Origin: Cryptocoryne crispatula var. balansae
Taxonomy: Eukaryota > Streptophyta > Magnoliopsida > Alismatales > Araceae
Direction: 5' to 3'
DNA length: 64,000 nucleotides
Assembly (NCBI GenBank): GCA_036172225.1
Contig: CM069928.1
Location: forward strand, 12,626,738-12,690,737
The translations under genes and the position numbers were made by a program. The notes under the pieces are model-generated. The model was not told where the DNA came from and searched no databases. It saw only the letters and a program-made list of their open reading frames with translations. Positions 9,357 through 21,600 of this stretch are shown piece after piece (the stretch's first letter is position 1; every line of letters starts with the position of its first letter).

Positions 9357-11880
9357 TGTCGACTCCAGAAACGGGTTCCGGATCGGCACCTCAAGAGAAG
9401 GTGAAAGATGGATGGAATTGGGGAAAAAAGGGAAGTGAATTGAAAACACTCGGAAAGCGGTAAAATGTCCTCACCTCGGTCCCACACTCACATTGATCCC
9501 CGAACTTTCATCTCACGGCGTCGCTCGAGCACCGGAGATGGTTCGGGTCATGTGGGAGGAGAGTGAGGAGTGAATTAGCTTAGAACATGAATAAAAAGAA
9601 AGGTGGTCGCCAGGAGCCGCGGGCTCCGCTTTATGTAATGGAAATAGAAAGAAGTTGACCGTGTGTACCTTAGCGTGGGAGAAAGGGATGTGAGTTCAAC
9701 CTTCTTCTTCTTCGGCCGGCCGATGAAGAAGAGTCTCCAATCCAATGCTAGCTTGATCAACCTGTGCAACTAGAACAATAAACCAAGTGAAGAGTTTGGT
9801 TAGACTTGTGAGAAGTGTAGTAATTGTAGTAAGAAGATAAGAAAGAAGCAATTGGAATTGGACTCACCGGCTTCGGGGTGAGCCTTAACCCCTTTTTTTG
9901 TGTTTTTTTGATTATGTAAAAATGATGTAAATGAACTAAAATATACTTTAAAACATTAAATAAACAGAGTTAATGGAGTTGAGAAAGCTTATGGAATGGA
10001 TCGGCTTGAGTTGAAGCCGAGTTGGTTGAGAAAAGGCCAGTTCGGGTAGCTTTGCACCCTTCTGGCGCGACTTCGGTGTAGAGGATGTTACGGACGACCC
10101 TGATGTCAGAATCGAGTTCCGTTTGTTGGAGTAGACGGAGGACTTAGAGAGGAAGAGTTCCTATGTTGATGACTTCTCCGAAATCCTCCTGTATAAGTCA
10201 GTAAAAATTCTGAAAGTGGGCGGATATAGAAAACAGAACCTGGATGCGTGCCCTCAGTGTAGCAACCGCCACGAACAAACGGCAAGCCAGAATGGAGTTC
10301 CATCAGTTGGAGACGAAAGAGGACGAAGAGAGGAACAATTTGTATGTTGAAGACTTTCGCAGAAAAAACCTCGGATTTTCTGCAGAAGTCGATGAAGATG
10401 GTTGATGAAGAACACCCGGATCGAGCCTTCTCCTTCACCTCGGGATCGATTTCTTGACTTCGGATCGCCTTTGGACGTCGGGACGGCTTTGGAGAAGAGC
10501 TTGGACGACCTTGGGACGAGCTAGACACCGGAGGTTAACCTTGGGTCATTGAGAATGGCCCTCAATTTATAGGGGAAGGGAGCCGGTGCAAAATTTAGAA
10601 ACTGGATGTACCGCGCCCCCGCGTTTCAAAGAGGAGGAGGGCGCGCAGGGCGCGCCCTCAAACCAAGGGCGTGCAGGGCGCGCCCCCAGTTCGGGGGCGC
10701 GGTCTGTGCGCCCCCCTATTTCAAAGGAAGCGGGGGCGCGTTACGCGTCTCACTGCTAAAAATTGACGGAAACTTCCGGAAATTGCTAAAAATCGACTTG
10801 ACATATGTAACGCGCCCCCGAACCGGGGGCGCGGTACAAATAAGTGAAAATCCTCCCCGGAAACCTTCCAAAAACCCGGTTTAGAAGGTGCTAATCGGGG
10901 TAATTTCCAATTTTCGGAAACCGACCGCGCCCCCGCTTTTCAAAGGAACCGGGGGCGCGCAGGGCGTGCCCCCAATTTGAGGGCGCGCAGGGCGCGCCCT
11001 CCCCTTTCAAGCGGAGCGGGGGCGCAGTACACTCTCTCTCCTGCGCGCGTGTTCCACGAGCCGTATCTTGCAAACGGGATGTCCGATTCGGCTCCCGTTT
11101 GTTGCGTTGGAAAGAGGGCCTTCAACCTCACCTCCTCAAGTCAGTAAACCAGCCGCATGACTCCCGAGATGTTCGTACGGGGCTTTCCACCGGTTTACCC
11201 TCTCGCGGAAAGCCGAAACCTGGGGCGAAGATCCGAAAGAGCACGGTTCCGGTCGAGAAATCTCGGGTCAACTCGGGATGACTTAAAATGATGACCAAAC
11301 AAGTTCGGTATGACCGGAAAACCCGAAATCATCGAAAAATCTGAGATTAACCCGGTAAACGTGAATCGAAAGCCGTAAAAGCCACGAAACCCTAAAATTG
11401 ACCGAACCGGATGTATGGCCCCGGTTGATGAAAATATTCGGCTAGAATCGACCCGGATGACCTGAAAAGACCCGGTGATGACCGGAAAGGCCTAACATGT
11501 GGTCCGGGATAGCCGTGTCAGCACAGATCGAAAAAAAGCCGTAACGAAAGCCGTCATTGACCGACGCCTACCGAAATGACTTCTCGGAAACCCTGAATGT
11601 TACGGAACACATGCGGGACTCCCGAGACCTTCAATTATGGAGCATTCAAGGTCGGTCATCGAGCAGGCCTCGTGTTTTTATGGTTCACGCGCGGCTCTCG
11701 CTTGAACGTTACAGCATTATTTCGGAAATCTTCGGTCCATTCTCATCTCACAAGGGGCTCCACCAATGTCCTTAGCTTATGTCCACGAGGTAATCCAGAT
11801 CAGATAACGGTCGGATAAAAGATATCGCCTATGGAATAAGAGTCTGGTGCTCCGAATCAAGCCAATTTGGCGTGTCTACA
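9357..11880 (-). mobile_element. Solo gypsy LTR of the E3 family, inserted in E1 integrase
   Basis: This is a 2524-bp LTR in minus orientation, starting TGTCGAC and ending GTCTACA on the plus strand, flanked by GGTGG on both sides. Read on the minus strand its start matches the E3 LTR (29234, 45499) through several hundred bases, so it belongs to the same family. No internal region remains, so it is the product of recombination between two LTRs. A TATA box lies at 10565-10571 (minus strand, context CCCCTATAAATTGA). Upstream of it, at about 10605-11040, is a GC-rich set of GGGCGCG/CGCGCCC inverted modules. Open frames within it are chance products of that composition. Confidence 0.92.
10605..11040. 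repeat. GC-rich inverted modules in the solo LTR
   Basis: Repeated blocks made of GGGCGCG and CGCGCCC arms, each next to short spacers such as AGTTCGG or AATTTGA. They alternate with blocks containing TTTCAAAG. The stretch is far richer in G+C than its surroundings and sits upstream of the LTR TATA box, so it may act as a promoter-proximal element. Confidence 0.75.
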
Positions 11881-12091
11881 GGTGGTTGAGAGAAAATTCG
11901 AGATCGGTGAGACGGTAGTCAAATGCATATTCGTTAAGCCAGGAGGTCCCCGCTCCAAGTTGCAACCTAACTAGGAAGGGCCTTTTGTAATCACTGAAAA
12001 GTATCCAGGTAATGCATATGAATTGACTAATGCAGATGGAGAAAAATTGAATCATCCTTGGAATGGAGTTTACCTCAAAAAGTACTTTCCA
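11881..12091 (+). pseudogene. pol: E1 integrase C-terminal domain, displaced part
   Basis: This segment continues the integrase beyond the solo LTR. It aligns with the E3 segment at 40865-41070, which reads KIGEMVVKHIF, then NWEGPFVITEKY, then YKLTNTDGEKLNHPWNG. That is the small beta-barrel DNA-binding domain typical of gypsy integrases. No chromodomain follows. The E1 copy has frame breaks and a stop within the NWEGPF part (TAG for TGG). Confidence 0.8.
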
Positions 12092-12837
12092 TAAAAATGG
12101 AGAAACCACTGGTATAATATCAAGTCATCGATCCTAGGTTGTTCGGGAGAAGTCAAGGGTAGGTACCATCCTACACACACAACACCTCCCGATCCTAGAA
12201 TCCAGACAACCCGACACTAGAGAAAGGCAAGGCAGAAATCTAGAAACGGAAGGAGTACCCTTACCCTATGCTCTTTTACTCGGTCCAAGATAGGAAGAGA
12301 AGATTAGAGAGGGGTAGTATCGAAAACACTCGCCACCCTAGTAGGAGGCCGTCTCGGAGGGTGCAAAAGGGTGCCAAAAGATGGGCAATGAACCCCTCAG
12401 GTTAGAAAAAGGAAATTGATCAACCTATCTGAATGAGTACCCAGAATGATAGTCAAGGCAAAAGGCACTAAAAGATGATGGGCAATGTCCCCACGGGTCA
12501 AAAATCTGTCCAAATATGTGCCACATAGAAAAAAGCAAAAAAAAAAAGAGAGACCCAAAGAGGCCGAACCTCAATGGGTAATTTGAGTGAGAGTAGAGAA
12601 ATCCCTCTCAACATCTTCAAACCCAATCAAGGATTTCCTCTATACTCTTCCTTCTTAAAACCCCTTGGGTAGGGTAAACCAACCAAATCTAGGTGGAATC
12701 CAAGCCGATCAAAGGAAGAAGGTTAGAAGGATTCTAGGTAGGGAACTTTATTTTTGCACGTGGCATCCACCACTTGAGTCTTGACAAACCCCAAAGACCG
12801 ATGAATTGTCTCAAATACCAGTTTTTTTCTCACAAAA

Positions 12838-13020
12838 AGTGAATATTTCAAAATCCAAAAAAAGTGAATATTTCCAAAATCCAAAAAAGTGAATATTTTA
12901 AAAATCTAAAAAAATGATGAATATTTCAAATAAAAAATGCATATTTCAAAAATCCAAAAAATGTGAATATTTCAAATAAAAAAATGAATATTTCAAAATT
13001 TCAAAAAAAGTGATTGTTTT
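12838..13020 (+). repeat. A-rich tandem repeat, unit around GAATATTTC
   Basis: Seven or so units of roughly 22-30 bases, each with GTGAATATTTC followed by an A-rich tail. Similar arrays are at 41790-42040 (E3) and on the other strand at 21180-21300 (E2), each with diverged units. Confidence 0.8.
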
Positions 13021-13142
13021 CAAGAAAACCAAAAAAAAAAAATTTTGCTCAATCATGATCATTGCCTTAGTTGCATCCATGTTTATTTAACTGTCATGCA
13101 TAGTTCCATTTCTATATTGCATATCCATTTTTTTACTTTAAC

Positions 13143-13460
13143 TACCTTGTTAAGAAGGCTCTTCCCCTCTGACCTAAGTCAAAGTTGACCGTAATAGGCA
13201 AAGGGATGAGTCACGGTGAAGATCTAATCCCCTTTTATCAAGTGTTTCAGGCATTTTAATATAGAAGAGGAGAGGATTCACACCACGGCAAGTAAGTTCT
13301 CTCAACCCTTACCCCCATTTATTTTAGTCATTTGTTTTATTCCACCTTGTTAAGAAGGCTCCTCCCTTTGACTCAAAATCAAGGCAAACGATAAACAGGC
13401 AAAGGGATGAGTCATGATGAAAATTTAATCATCTTTGATAAGTGTTTTTAGAGGCTATTA
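13143..13460 (+). repeat. E1 roughly 200-bp tandem repeat, two copies
   Basis: Each copy starts ACCTTGTTAAGAAGGCTC, contains CAAAGGGATGAGTCA and ends near a CACGGCAAGTAAGTTCTC block, which includes a GTAAGT splice-donor-like core. E2 has two copies (20770-21090, minus) and E3 has four. Confidence 0.8.
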
Positions 13461-14814
13461 GACAACCTTTTAAGACCTAACAGGTGAATTGGTGAGATCA
13501 GTGTTCCCCAAGGAACGTCATGCCAACCTTGTGGCAAATCCAGAGGAAGCGCCACCCAGCTGAAAATTATTGTGGTACCATATTCTGTCAGAAGGCAAGA
13601 CAAGGATGGACCAGAGATGCTGATGAATCAAGCGGATGATGCAAGTTGATAAATCATGCCTGAAGACTTCATTCAAATCCACATTCTCATCAATCTCACA
13701 TCATCACCATCATTCAATTTTGCACTTCACATCACTCTTACCATCTATCACCTAGTTATGTTAGGTCCATTTGATATGTATTATATGCATTAATGTTGAA
13801 GACCTTGAGAGTGAAAATGAATGGGCCCGAGGTCCCCTTCAACAAAATCTGCGACGGCATGGTCATTTCTTCACACTCACGGATAAGCCAAAATTGAACA
13901 TTGGAGGGACGATGGTTCCTAATCGGGTGTCTTGACCTCCAATAGACAATCTATATTTTCAACTATTTTCTACATAATTTTATATGTTTTCACATCCATA
14001 TCCTTTCCATTCTTCATCATTACCAATTTTATCCCTCAATGTCTGTTCTTTCTTTTATTCCACCATGTTTTATTCTGTCCTTTCTTTTATCCCACCGTGT
14101 CTTTTATTTTATCCCACCATGGCAATTGTCATGCCATTGTTTCTTCTTTCCCATCATTCTGTGTTAGTCCCACCATTATCTTTCAATCTCACTATGGCTT
14201 AAGTCTGTTTTGTCGTTTTCCGAATACTCAGTTTTCTGCCAGAGCGTGATTCATGGTTTTCACGATACTCGAGCAATTTTGTTATGCTTAAACAAACCCT
14301 TTTAGAATTTGTGATTATTCCACTCAGAATTAAACTGAGTATTTTGGTGAAACTTGAATGAACTTGAGATTCCAAATATGATGGATTGGTATTCTTTTCA
14401 TTTTAAAATCAATTTCTCTTTTAAAACTTTAGCCCATCACAGTACAAGAACACCGCAAAGTTCGGGTTGTTGGCTGATGATGAACCTACGAATTCGAGGA
14501 CTCCTCACCACGCTGAGGGTTGGCTACATCCTTTATCCTTGTCCTTTATTTTTCATCTCTCATTCCAATGGCATGTCTTTTACCAATCAATTATGTGAGG
14601 TTTTGATAGAACATGAAAGTGATCTAGAATACTCAGAGAGATTCATTTTGCTGGATCGGGTAGATAAGCGTGTCTATATGTACACCTTGATGCCAACTTT
14701 TCAGTCCATCACCATTCCATTTCGCTACATTCATCTACGCTCACTTGCATTCAATTACAGTTCACTCTGAATCACTCTGCTTCATTACATGCCACTCCCT
14801 TACAAAGCCGACAT

Positions 14815-14829
14815 CAAGTAGAGGCAAGT
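14815..14829 (+). promoter_or_regulatory. E1 polypurine-tract-like site
   Basis: The bases before the 3' LTR read AGTAGAGGCAAGT. E2 and E3 have AAGGCGAGGCAAGT and AAGGCAAGACAAGT at the same place. The purine-rich stretch is where plus-strand DNA synthesis would start. Confidence 0.55.
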
Positions 14830-16657
14830 TGTAGACACGCCAAATTCGCCTAATTCAGAGCATAAAACTCATGTTTTATAGGGTAACATGTGTGATTGAT
14901 ATTATAATGATGTCGGGTCCTTTTAAAGTTGATTCGGAGCTTTGCCGAAAGAAATCGGATGTTTTTCGAAGTTTTTCGTAAAAAGCCATAATTTCCTAGC
15001 GAAAGCCACATGTAAATCGTGTAAACACAGAAATTGGCTGAATGACCAATGCCTAATGATCATGCATTGAAGGCTATGGTCATATTCACACTCCGGACAA
15101 GTTTTGTTGCATACCGTGCCTTTCCGGTTTGTCGTCGGTGTCATTTTGACCAGTATCGGATCTTCTGTTCACTTGCCTAACTTCCGGACAAAATTATGAA
15201 GTTTTGTAGGGTTTGATGGCTGATCCAATGCTGTAGAGAGACTCTTCGGCTTGTTAGCTTTCCAGCGCAACAAACAGCGTCGAATTTCGAGTTCGGGAGT
15301 GTTCGCAATGGCTTCCAGAAGAAGGATGCGCAAAAACAGTTCCATGCGCCCGGGTCCCTGGTCACATGTGCCCGAAACCCAGGGCACGTACGTGCCCATG
15401 TGCCCTACCAGTGAGGCACGTGACCTCGTGCCCTCACTTGAGGGCACATGCGCCCAACCATTGAGGCACAAGGGAACCAGTTTTTCACCGGGACTCTACC
15501 GCTGAACAGATCGACCGGATAAGACCGAATTTTTCGGAAAAGATAGGATGCGCCCCTTCCAGGGGGCGCATGCGCCCTGGGGTAGGGCGCAATGTGCTCT
15601 ATTTTCTAGTGTTGATGAGATCGTCCATTCTCCTATAAATTGATTCTGATTCTGGTCGTTCCAAAAGAAGGTGCATGACCCCCCAGGCATCTTAAGACAT
15701 CCAAACCCCTTCCTACATCGATTTTGTGATTTTTAGAGAGAGAATTTCGAGTTTTTAGAGAGAGAAAATTCGGTTCAAGAGAGAGGAAAGCTGTTCTGCA
15801 GGTGATCAGTTAGGTCTCTCTTCTTCAGCCTCTACAGCAGTGTGTGGACATCTTCTGCCCAAGATCTTTTCATAAAAGTTCTTCCTCTACAAGTCTTCTT
15901 CAGTTTTCAATCAACGGCACTTGATTCTGAGGTCAGGGCTTGTCGTGACGAGCAGAGAAGCAAAGTCGCGCCTGGCAGATCCTGGACTACTGCTCGGCTT
16001 TTTCGACAACCCAGATTTGGCTATATCTCTCTCTATTCTACTCAGAATCTTTCTGTTCTTTTTCCTATCTCTTTGTTTAGTGATTCTACATCCTCCTATC
16101 ATTTTTAAAATTTTTTGAATTATTTTTAGTCTGTTTATCTGAAAATAGAAAAAGAGGGGTTAGAGATAACCCGAATTTGGTCAGTTTCTAGTCAGTTGTG
16201 TGTTTCATGTTATTTTCTTTACATATACTCCACTTTGTCTAGTTCTAATTGTGTCCTTCACTTGTTTATTTGTCTAGTTGCACAGAAAATCAAGCACCCA
16301 CGCATTGAGGACTCTTCTTCATTGGCCGGCCGAGGAAGGAAAAGCTTTAACCCGTATTCTTCACGCTAAGGTACACACGGTCAACTTTAATTTCATAAAT
16401 CAGAACCCGCAGTTCCTGGTGACCACATGTCTTAATTTCCTTCTTCTCATCCTCCTCCCCACATGACCCGAACCGTCTCTTTGGTGATCGAGCGACGCCA
16501 AGGGATGAAAGTTCGGAGATCAATGTGAGTGTGGGACTGAGGTGAGAGTTGCTTTCCATGTTTTCTTCTTTCTTTATCATCCCCTCTTGAGGTTAAGATC
16601 TGGATTCACGGACTTCCCTGAAAAGGAGAGGACCCCGTCGAATTTTCAGAGTCGACA
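14830..16657 (+). repeat. E1 3' LTR
   Basis: This is an 1828-bp LTR starting TGTAGACACGCC and ending GAGTCGACA. Its last 459 bases pair with the 5' LTR at the window start. A TATA box is at 15634-15640 in the context CTCCTATAAATTGA, which is shared by the other LTRs of this group. Upstream of it, at 15335-15600, are palindromic modules, including the perfect 16-base palindrome GGGCACGTACGTGCCC at 15382. It ends next to CTCTA; the matching target duplication lies before the window. Confidence 0.92.
15335..15600. repeat. Palindromic GGGCAC/GTGCCC modules in E1 LTR
   Basis: A run of inverted modules built from GGGCAC, GTGCCC, GGGCGC and GCGCCC, upstream of the TATA box. One, at 15382-15397, is a perfect palindrome. 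Related modules lie in the same place in both E2 LTRs (18010-18180; 56195-56385), the E3 5' LTR (30090-30640) and the solo LTR. Confidence 0.75.
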
Positions 16658-16949
16658 CTCTACACCACCTACCGAGCTACCAAACCAACCACTACTCACA
16701 CTGTTAGAATTAACATAAACAAAGGGGTTGTCCTAACAATGCTGGAGAAAGCAAAGAGCTGCAAGAGAAATGTTAGACCTATAAATAATGATAAACATAG
16801 GCTACCATTTGGGGCGAGGATTGGACAAGAATCTCCAATGAATCATTGAGGCACTATAATTTGAAAGGTCAAGATCAAGGGCTAGCTAAGGCTATGGTGA
16901 AGCAACCGCTCGAAGCCAATAGACTAGAAGTTGTTGTTTCATCAAAGAC
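16658..16949 (+). pseudogene. E0 relic, G-patch region (left part)
   Basis: This is a short stretch between E1 and E2. Read on the plus strand from about 16785 it has GYHLGRGLDKNLQ, which aligns with the E1 G-patch core. Just before the insertion point it has CCFIKDE, matching FFIKGET of E1. It therefore belongs to an older gypsy copy and continues at 56895 after E2. It is strongly decayed, with several stops. Confidence 0.7.
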
Positions 16950-16954
16950 GAGAC
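16950..16954. repeat. Target duplication GAGAC, left
   Basis: GAGAC before the E2 left LTR; its partner is at 56895-56899. In E1 and E3 the same homologous place reads GAGACCATGATGATGG. Confidence 0.92.
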
Positions 16955-18693
16955 CGTCGACTTTGAAATGGGGTTTTGTGTCTATCTGTGATCCAGATTG
17001 ACACCACATGAGGGAATGAAAAAGATAGGAAAGAAAATAGGAAAACAACTCACCTCAGTCCTACACTCACATTGATCTCTGAATTTTCATCCCTCAACGT
17101 CGCTCAATCACTGAAGAGACGGTTCAGGTCATGTGGGAGGAGGATGAGAAGAAGAAAACTTAAGACATGATGTGGTCACTAGGAACCGTGGATTTTGCTT
17201 TATGTAATGAGAATAAGAAAATGATCGTGTGTACCTTAGCGGGAAGAGTACAGGTTAAAGCTTCTCCTTTTTCGGCCGTTCGACGAAGAAGAGTCCTAAA
17301 CTCGTGGGTGCTTAATTTCCTGTGCAACTAGACAATAAAACAAATGAAAATACAATTAGAACTAAATAAAGTGGAGTATATGTAAATAAAATGGCACGAA
17401 ACAGACAACTGAAAGGAAACTGACCAGATTCGGGTTACTTCTAACTCTCTTTTTTTTCAAATTAACAGACTAAAACTAATGTAAAAAAGTGATAGGTTGA
17501 TGCAGAACTATGAAGTAAGGAGATAGAAAAAATAACATAAAATTTTTTAGAAGAATTGAGAGAGATATGGACAAATCTATGTTGTTAAAAAAGCCGAACA
17601 GCAGTTCGGGATCTGCCAGGCACAACTTTGCTTCAGAGCTCGCCAAGACCAGAATTGACCTCATAATTGCATGCCATTGATTGTAAACAAAAGAAGACTC
17701 AGAGAGGAAGAACTTTTATGTTAAGAGCTCGGGCAGCAGACGTCCACACACTGCAGTAGAAGCCGATGAAGAGAGACCTGGCTGATCACCTGCATACCGG
17801 CCTTCCTCTTTCCTGAACTAACTTCTCTCTCACTAAAAACTCAAAATTCTCACTCTAAAAATCACCAAATAATGTAAGAGGGAGCTTGGACATCTTTATA
17901 ATCCCAGGAGGTTGTGAACTAGCTTTTGGAATGACCAGAAGTCATCTCAATTTATAGGGGAATGGCCATCTCTATCCGGCTTAAAAAACATGCCTCTTGC
18001 ACTCGGTCCAGGGCGCATGCACCCCCACCTGGGGGTGCATCCAATCCAGCCAAAAAATTTGGCTTGACCTGATCAAAAATTTTGATCCATCTGGTTGGAG
18101 GTAGAGTTCAGATCAAAAACCAATTCCCTTGTTCCCCCGATCGAGGGCGCATGTGCATGTGCCCTCAGACCAAGGTGCATGGTAATATTTCTGCGCATTT
18201 GTGTTCCGGAGGCTATTACGGACACTCCCAAACTCGAAATTTGATGCCGTTTGTTGTGTTGGAAAGATAACAGGCCATGAAAGCTTTTTATAATAATGCA
18301 TCAGCCACCACACTCTTAAAACTTTCAGAATTTTATCTGGAAGTAAGGATAGTGAATAGAAGATCTGATACTGGTTGAAATGATTCTGATGGCCAACCGA
18401 AAAGACATGACATAAAATAAAACATGTCTGGAACAAGAATTTGACCATAACCTTCAATGCATGATCATTAGGCATTGGTCACTCAACCAATTTCTGTGTT
18501 TACATGATTTACGCATGGCTTTCACTCAGAAATGATGGCTTTGTGTGGAAAACTCCGAAAAATGTCCAATTTCATTTGGCGAAGCTCCAAATCAACATTA
18601 AAAGACTTGACATCATTCTAAAATCAATCACACATGTTACCCTATAAAACATGAGTTTTATGCTCTAAATTAGACAAATTCGACATGTTTACA
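16955..18693 (-). repeat. E2 3' LTR (minus-strand element)
   Basis: This is a 1739-bp LTR of the E1 family in reverse orientation. Its plus-strand left end reads CGTCGAC, where the family has TGTCGAC; the right end is TTTACA before ACTTGCC. TATA box at 17950-17956 (minus). Its partner is 55139-56894; many differences between the two make E2 look older than the copia insertion. A 9-bp-arm hairpin, ATGCACCCC with its complement and a 6-base centre, is at 18017-18040. Confidence 0.9.
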
Positions 18694-21600
18694 ACTTGCC
18701 TCGCCTTGATGTCGACTTTGTAAGGGAATGGCATATAATGAAGCAGAGTGATTCGAAGTGAACTATAATGGAATTCAAGTGAGCATAGATGAATGTAGTA
18801 GAATGAATGGTGTTGGACTTGAAAGGTGACATCAAGGTGTAGATATAGACATGCTTATCAACCTGATTAAAGCAAAATGAATCTCACTGAATATTAAAGA
18901 TCACTTTCATGTTCCATTAAAACCTCATATAATTGATTGGTAAAAGACATGCCATTGGCATGAGAGATGAAAAGAGATGAGTAGACAACCCTCAGTGTGG
19001 TGAGGCATCCTGAATTCATAGGTTCATCATTAGCGAGTATCCTGAACTTTGTAGTGTTCTTGTACTATGATGGGCTAAAGTTTAAAAGAGAAATTGATTT
19101 TAAAATGAAAAGAATACCAATCCACATTATTTGGAATCTCAAGTTCATTCAATTTTTACCAAAGTACTCAGCTTAATTCTGAGTGGAATAACTTCAAGTT
19201 CTAAAAGGGTTCATTTTAGCACAAAATTTCCTCGGCTATTGTGAAAGTCGTGAATCACACTTTGGCAGAAAACCCAATTATTCAGAAAATGAACAGACTC
19301 GAGCCACGGTGGGATTGAAAGATAACCGTGGGACTGACATTAATAGAAGAAACAATAGTATGACAATTACCACGATGGGATAAACAAACATGATAGAATG
19401 AAAACTTAGCAGAATAACAGACACGGTGGGATAACAGAGATAGTAAGTAACAGAAACATGCATGGTAAGACAACATTGCCAATAATGATGAAGGATGAAA
19501 AAGAGATTGATGTGACATCATCACTATAATGATGATGATGAATAATGAGGATATGATGATAAACATCATAACAAGAAAGATGAAAATGAGGTGATGACAT
19601 AATCATGATGACAAAAAAGAAGAAAAGGAGGTGACGACATAACATAGAGAGAACATAACAGAGAGAGGGGTCTAGTGAGGCTCAAAGGTTGTTTGTGAAG
19701 AAAAGGTAGATGCTATGCAACGATACCTATATGATGCTATCTGAGATAAAAAAATAGAAAATTATGTAGAAAATAGTTGAAGATATAGATTGTCCATTAG
19801 AGGTCAAGAGACTTGATTAGGAAACATTATCCCTCCAATGTTCAATTTTGGCTTATTTTTAAGTGTGAAGAAATGACCAAGCCATTGTAGATTTTGTTAA
19901 AAGGGATCTCGGGCCCAATCATCTTCATGCTCGAGGTCTTCAACATCAATGCATAAAATATATATTAACTGAACCTAACATAACTAAATGAAAAAATGAT
20001 GATAAAAGTAATGTGAAGCACATAATGAAATATTGATGATGATGTGAGGATAATGATGTGAAATTGATGATGAAGTGATAATAATATGAAGTTGATGATG
20101 TGATCTTGCAACTGCATTTGAAATGTGAGGTCACATATTTCAAGCTCCATCCTTGCTGTTTGAGTGAAGTCTTCAGGTGATACTAAAATAGTCCATCAAC
20201 CTGCATGGACTGCCTAATTCATCAGCATCTTCAGTCCATCCTCATCTTGTCTTTTGACAGAATACATCACCACAATAATACTTGGCTAGGGGCACTTCCT
20301 TTCTTTTAGCCACAAGGCAGGCATGATGTTCCTTCAGGAACACTGATCTCACCAATTCATCTATTGAACTAAAAATGTTGCCTGCACATTTCTGATTAGT
20401 ACCCAATAAACGAAATCGTCATATGAAGCATATTTTTCCTAAAATGGACAATTAAAGTTTTCACTATTGAAATAATCATTTGGAGGTCAAAATAATGTTT
20501 TTGATGGTGGTTTCTTTAGTAAAATGCCATTATTAACATTCTGAACAATTCTTTATTTTTGGGATTTTTTTTTTGAATTTTTTAAAATTTTTTGGTCCAT
20601 GTGCCCCCGATCGGGGGCACTTGCCGATGCACCCGGGAGATGGGGCACATGGCCATGTGCCCCCAGATGAGGGCACATGCGCCCTGGTAAAAAAATGTTT
20701 TTCTGCTTTTTCTTTTTTGTGAAAAAAATGTATTTGATGGTGCATCTCTTTTTTCCTCTTCAACTTCTATAATCACTTAGCAAAGATGATTAAGTTTTCA
20801 CCATGATTCGTCCCTTTGCCTATTTATTGTTTGCCTTGATTTTGAGTCAAAGGGAGGAGCTTTCTTAACAAGGTAGAACAAAATAAATGACTAAAATAAA
20901 AATGGTGGTAAGGGTTGAGAGAACTTACCTGCCGTGGTGAGAATCCTTCCCTCTTACTCTAAAATCCCTGAAATAATTGATAAAAGAAGATTAGATCTTC
21001 ACCACGACTCATCCCTTTGCCTATTATGGCCAAAGTTTGACTTAAGTCAAAAGGAAGAGCCTTCTTAACATGATAAATGAAAATAGATATGTAATGCGAA
21101 AAATAGAAATATGCATGATAGAAAAATAAACATGATCAACTAAGGCAATAATCAAAACTAAGCTAAATTAGATGATGCATTTTTTAAATTTTCTTAGGAA
21201 TATTCAAATTTTTATATTTTTAAGAATATTTAATTTTTTTAGATTTTTGAAGATGTTCATTTTTTTGGATTTTTAAAAATATCCAATTTTTTATGGAGAA
21301 AACGTTGGTATTTGAGACAATTCATCAGTCTTTGGGATTTGTCAAGACTCAAGTGGTAGACCATGTGTAAAATAAAGTTCCCAACCTAGAATCCTTCTAA
21401 CTTTTTTCCTTTGATTGGCTTAGGTTCCACTTGGATTTGGTCGGTATACCTTACCCTAAGGGCTTAAGGAAGAAGAATAGTAGAGGAAGTCCTTGATAGG
21501 GTTTGGAGATGTTGAGAGGGATTTCTCTACTCACACCCAAATTACCCATTGGGGTTTGGCCTCTTCAGGTCTTTCCTATTTTTTTCTCTTTTTTATGTGG

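Larger units (their letters stand above)
12092..14814 (+). other. E1 long 3' untranslated region
   Basis: About 2.7 kb between integrase and the 3' LTR, with no credible gene. In order it holds a block repeated in E2 and E3 (12100-12820), an A-rich repeat (12838-13020), two copies of a roughly 200-bp repeat (13143-13460), a block conserved in E2 (13470-13930), a run of CCCACCRTGG-like units (14050-14200), and a CATTACA/CATTCC-rich stretch just before the LTR. A 138-codon frame at 14354 has no recognisable domain and is broken in the other elements, so I do not call an envelope gene. Confidence 0.75.

Noticed and set aside
10106..11281. Several frames in the GC-rich solo LTR
   Set aside because: Produced by GC composition and inverted modules; none carried over to the E3 LTR.
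13932..14249. Phe/Ser-rich 105-codon frame
   Set aside because: Pyrimidine-rich low complexity (TTTATCCCACC-like repeats) and not conserved.
14354..14770. 138-codon frame in the E1 3' region, possible envelope-like gene
   Set aside because: No signal peptide, membrane segment or coiled coil pattern, and not kept in E2 or E3.
19282..20150. Several His/Ile/Ser-rich minus-strand frames
   Set aside because: They come from ATGATG low-complexity DNA in the E2 3' region.
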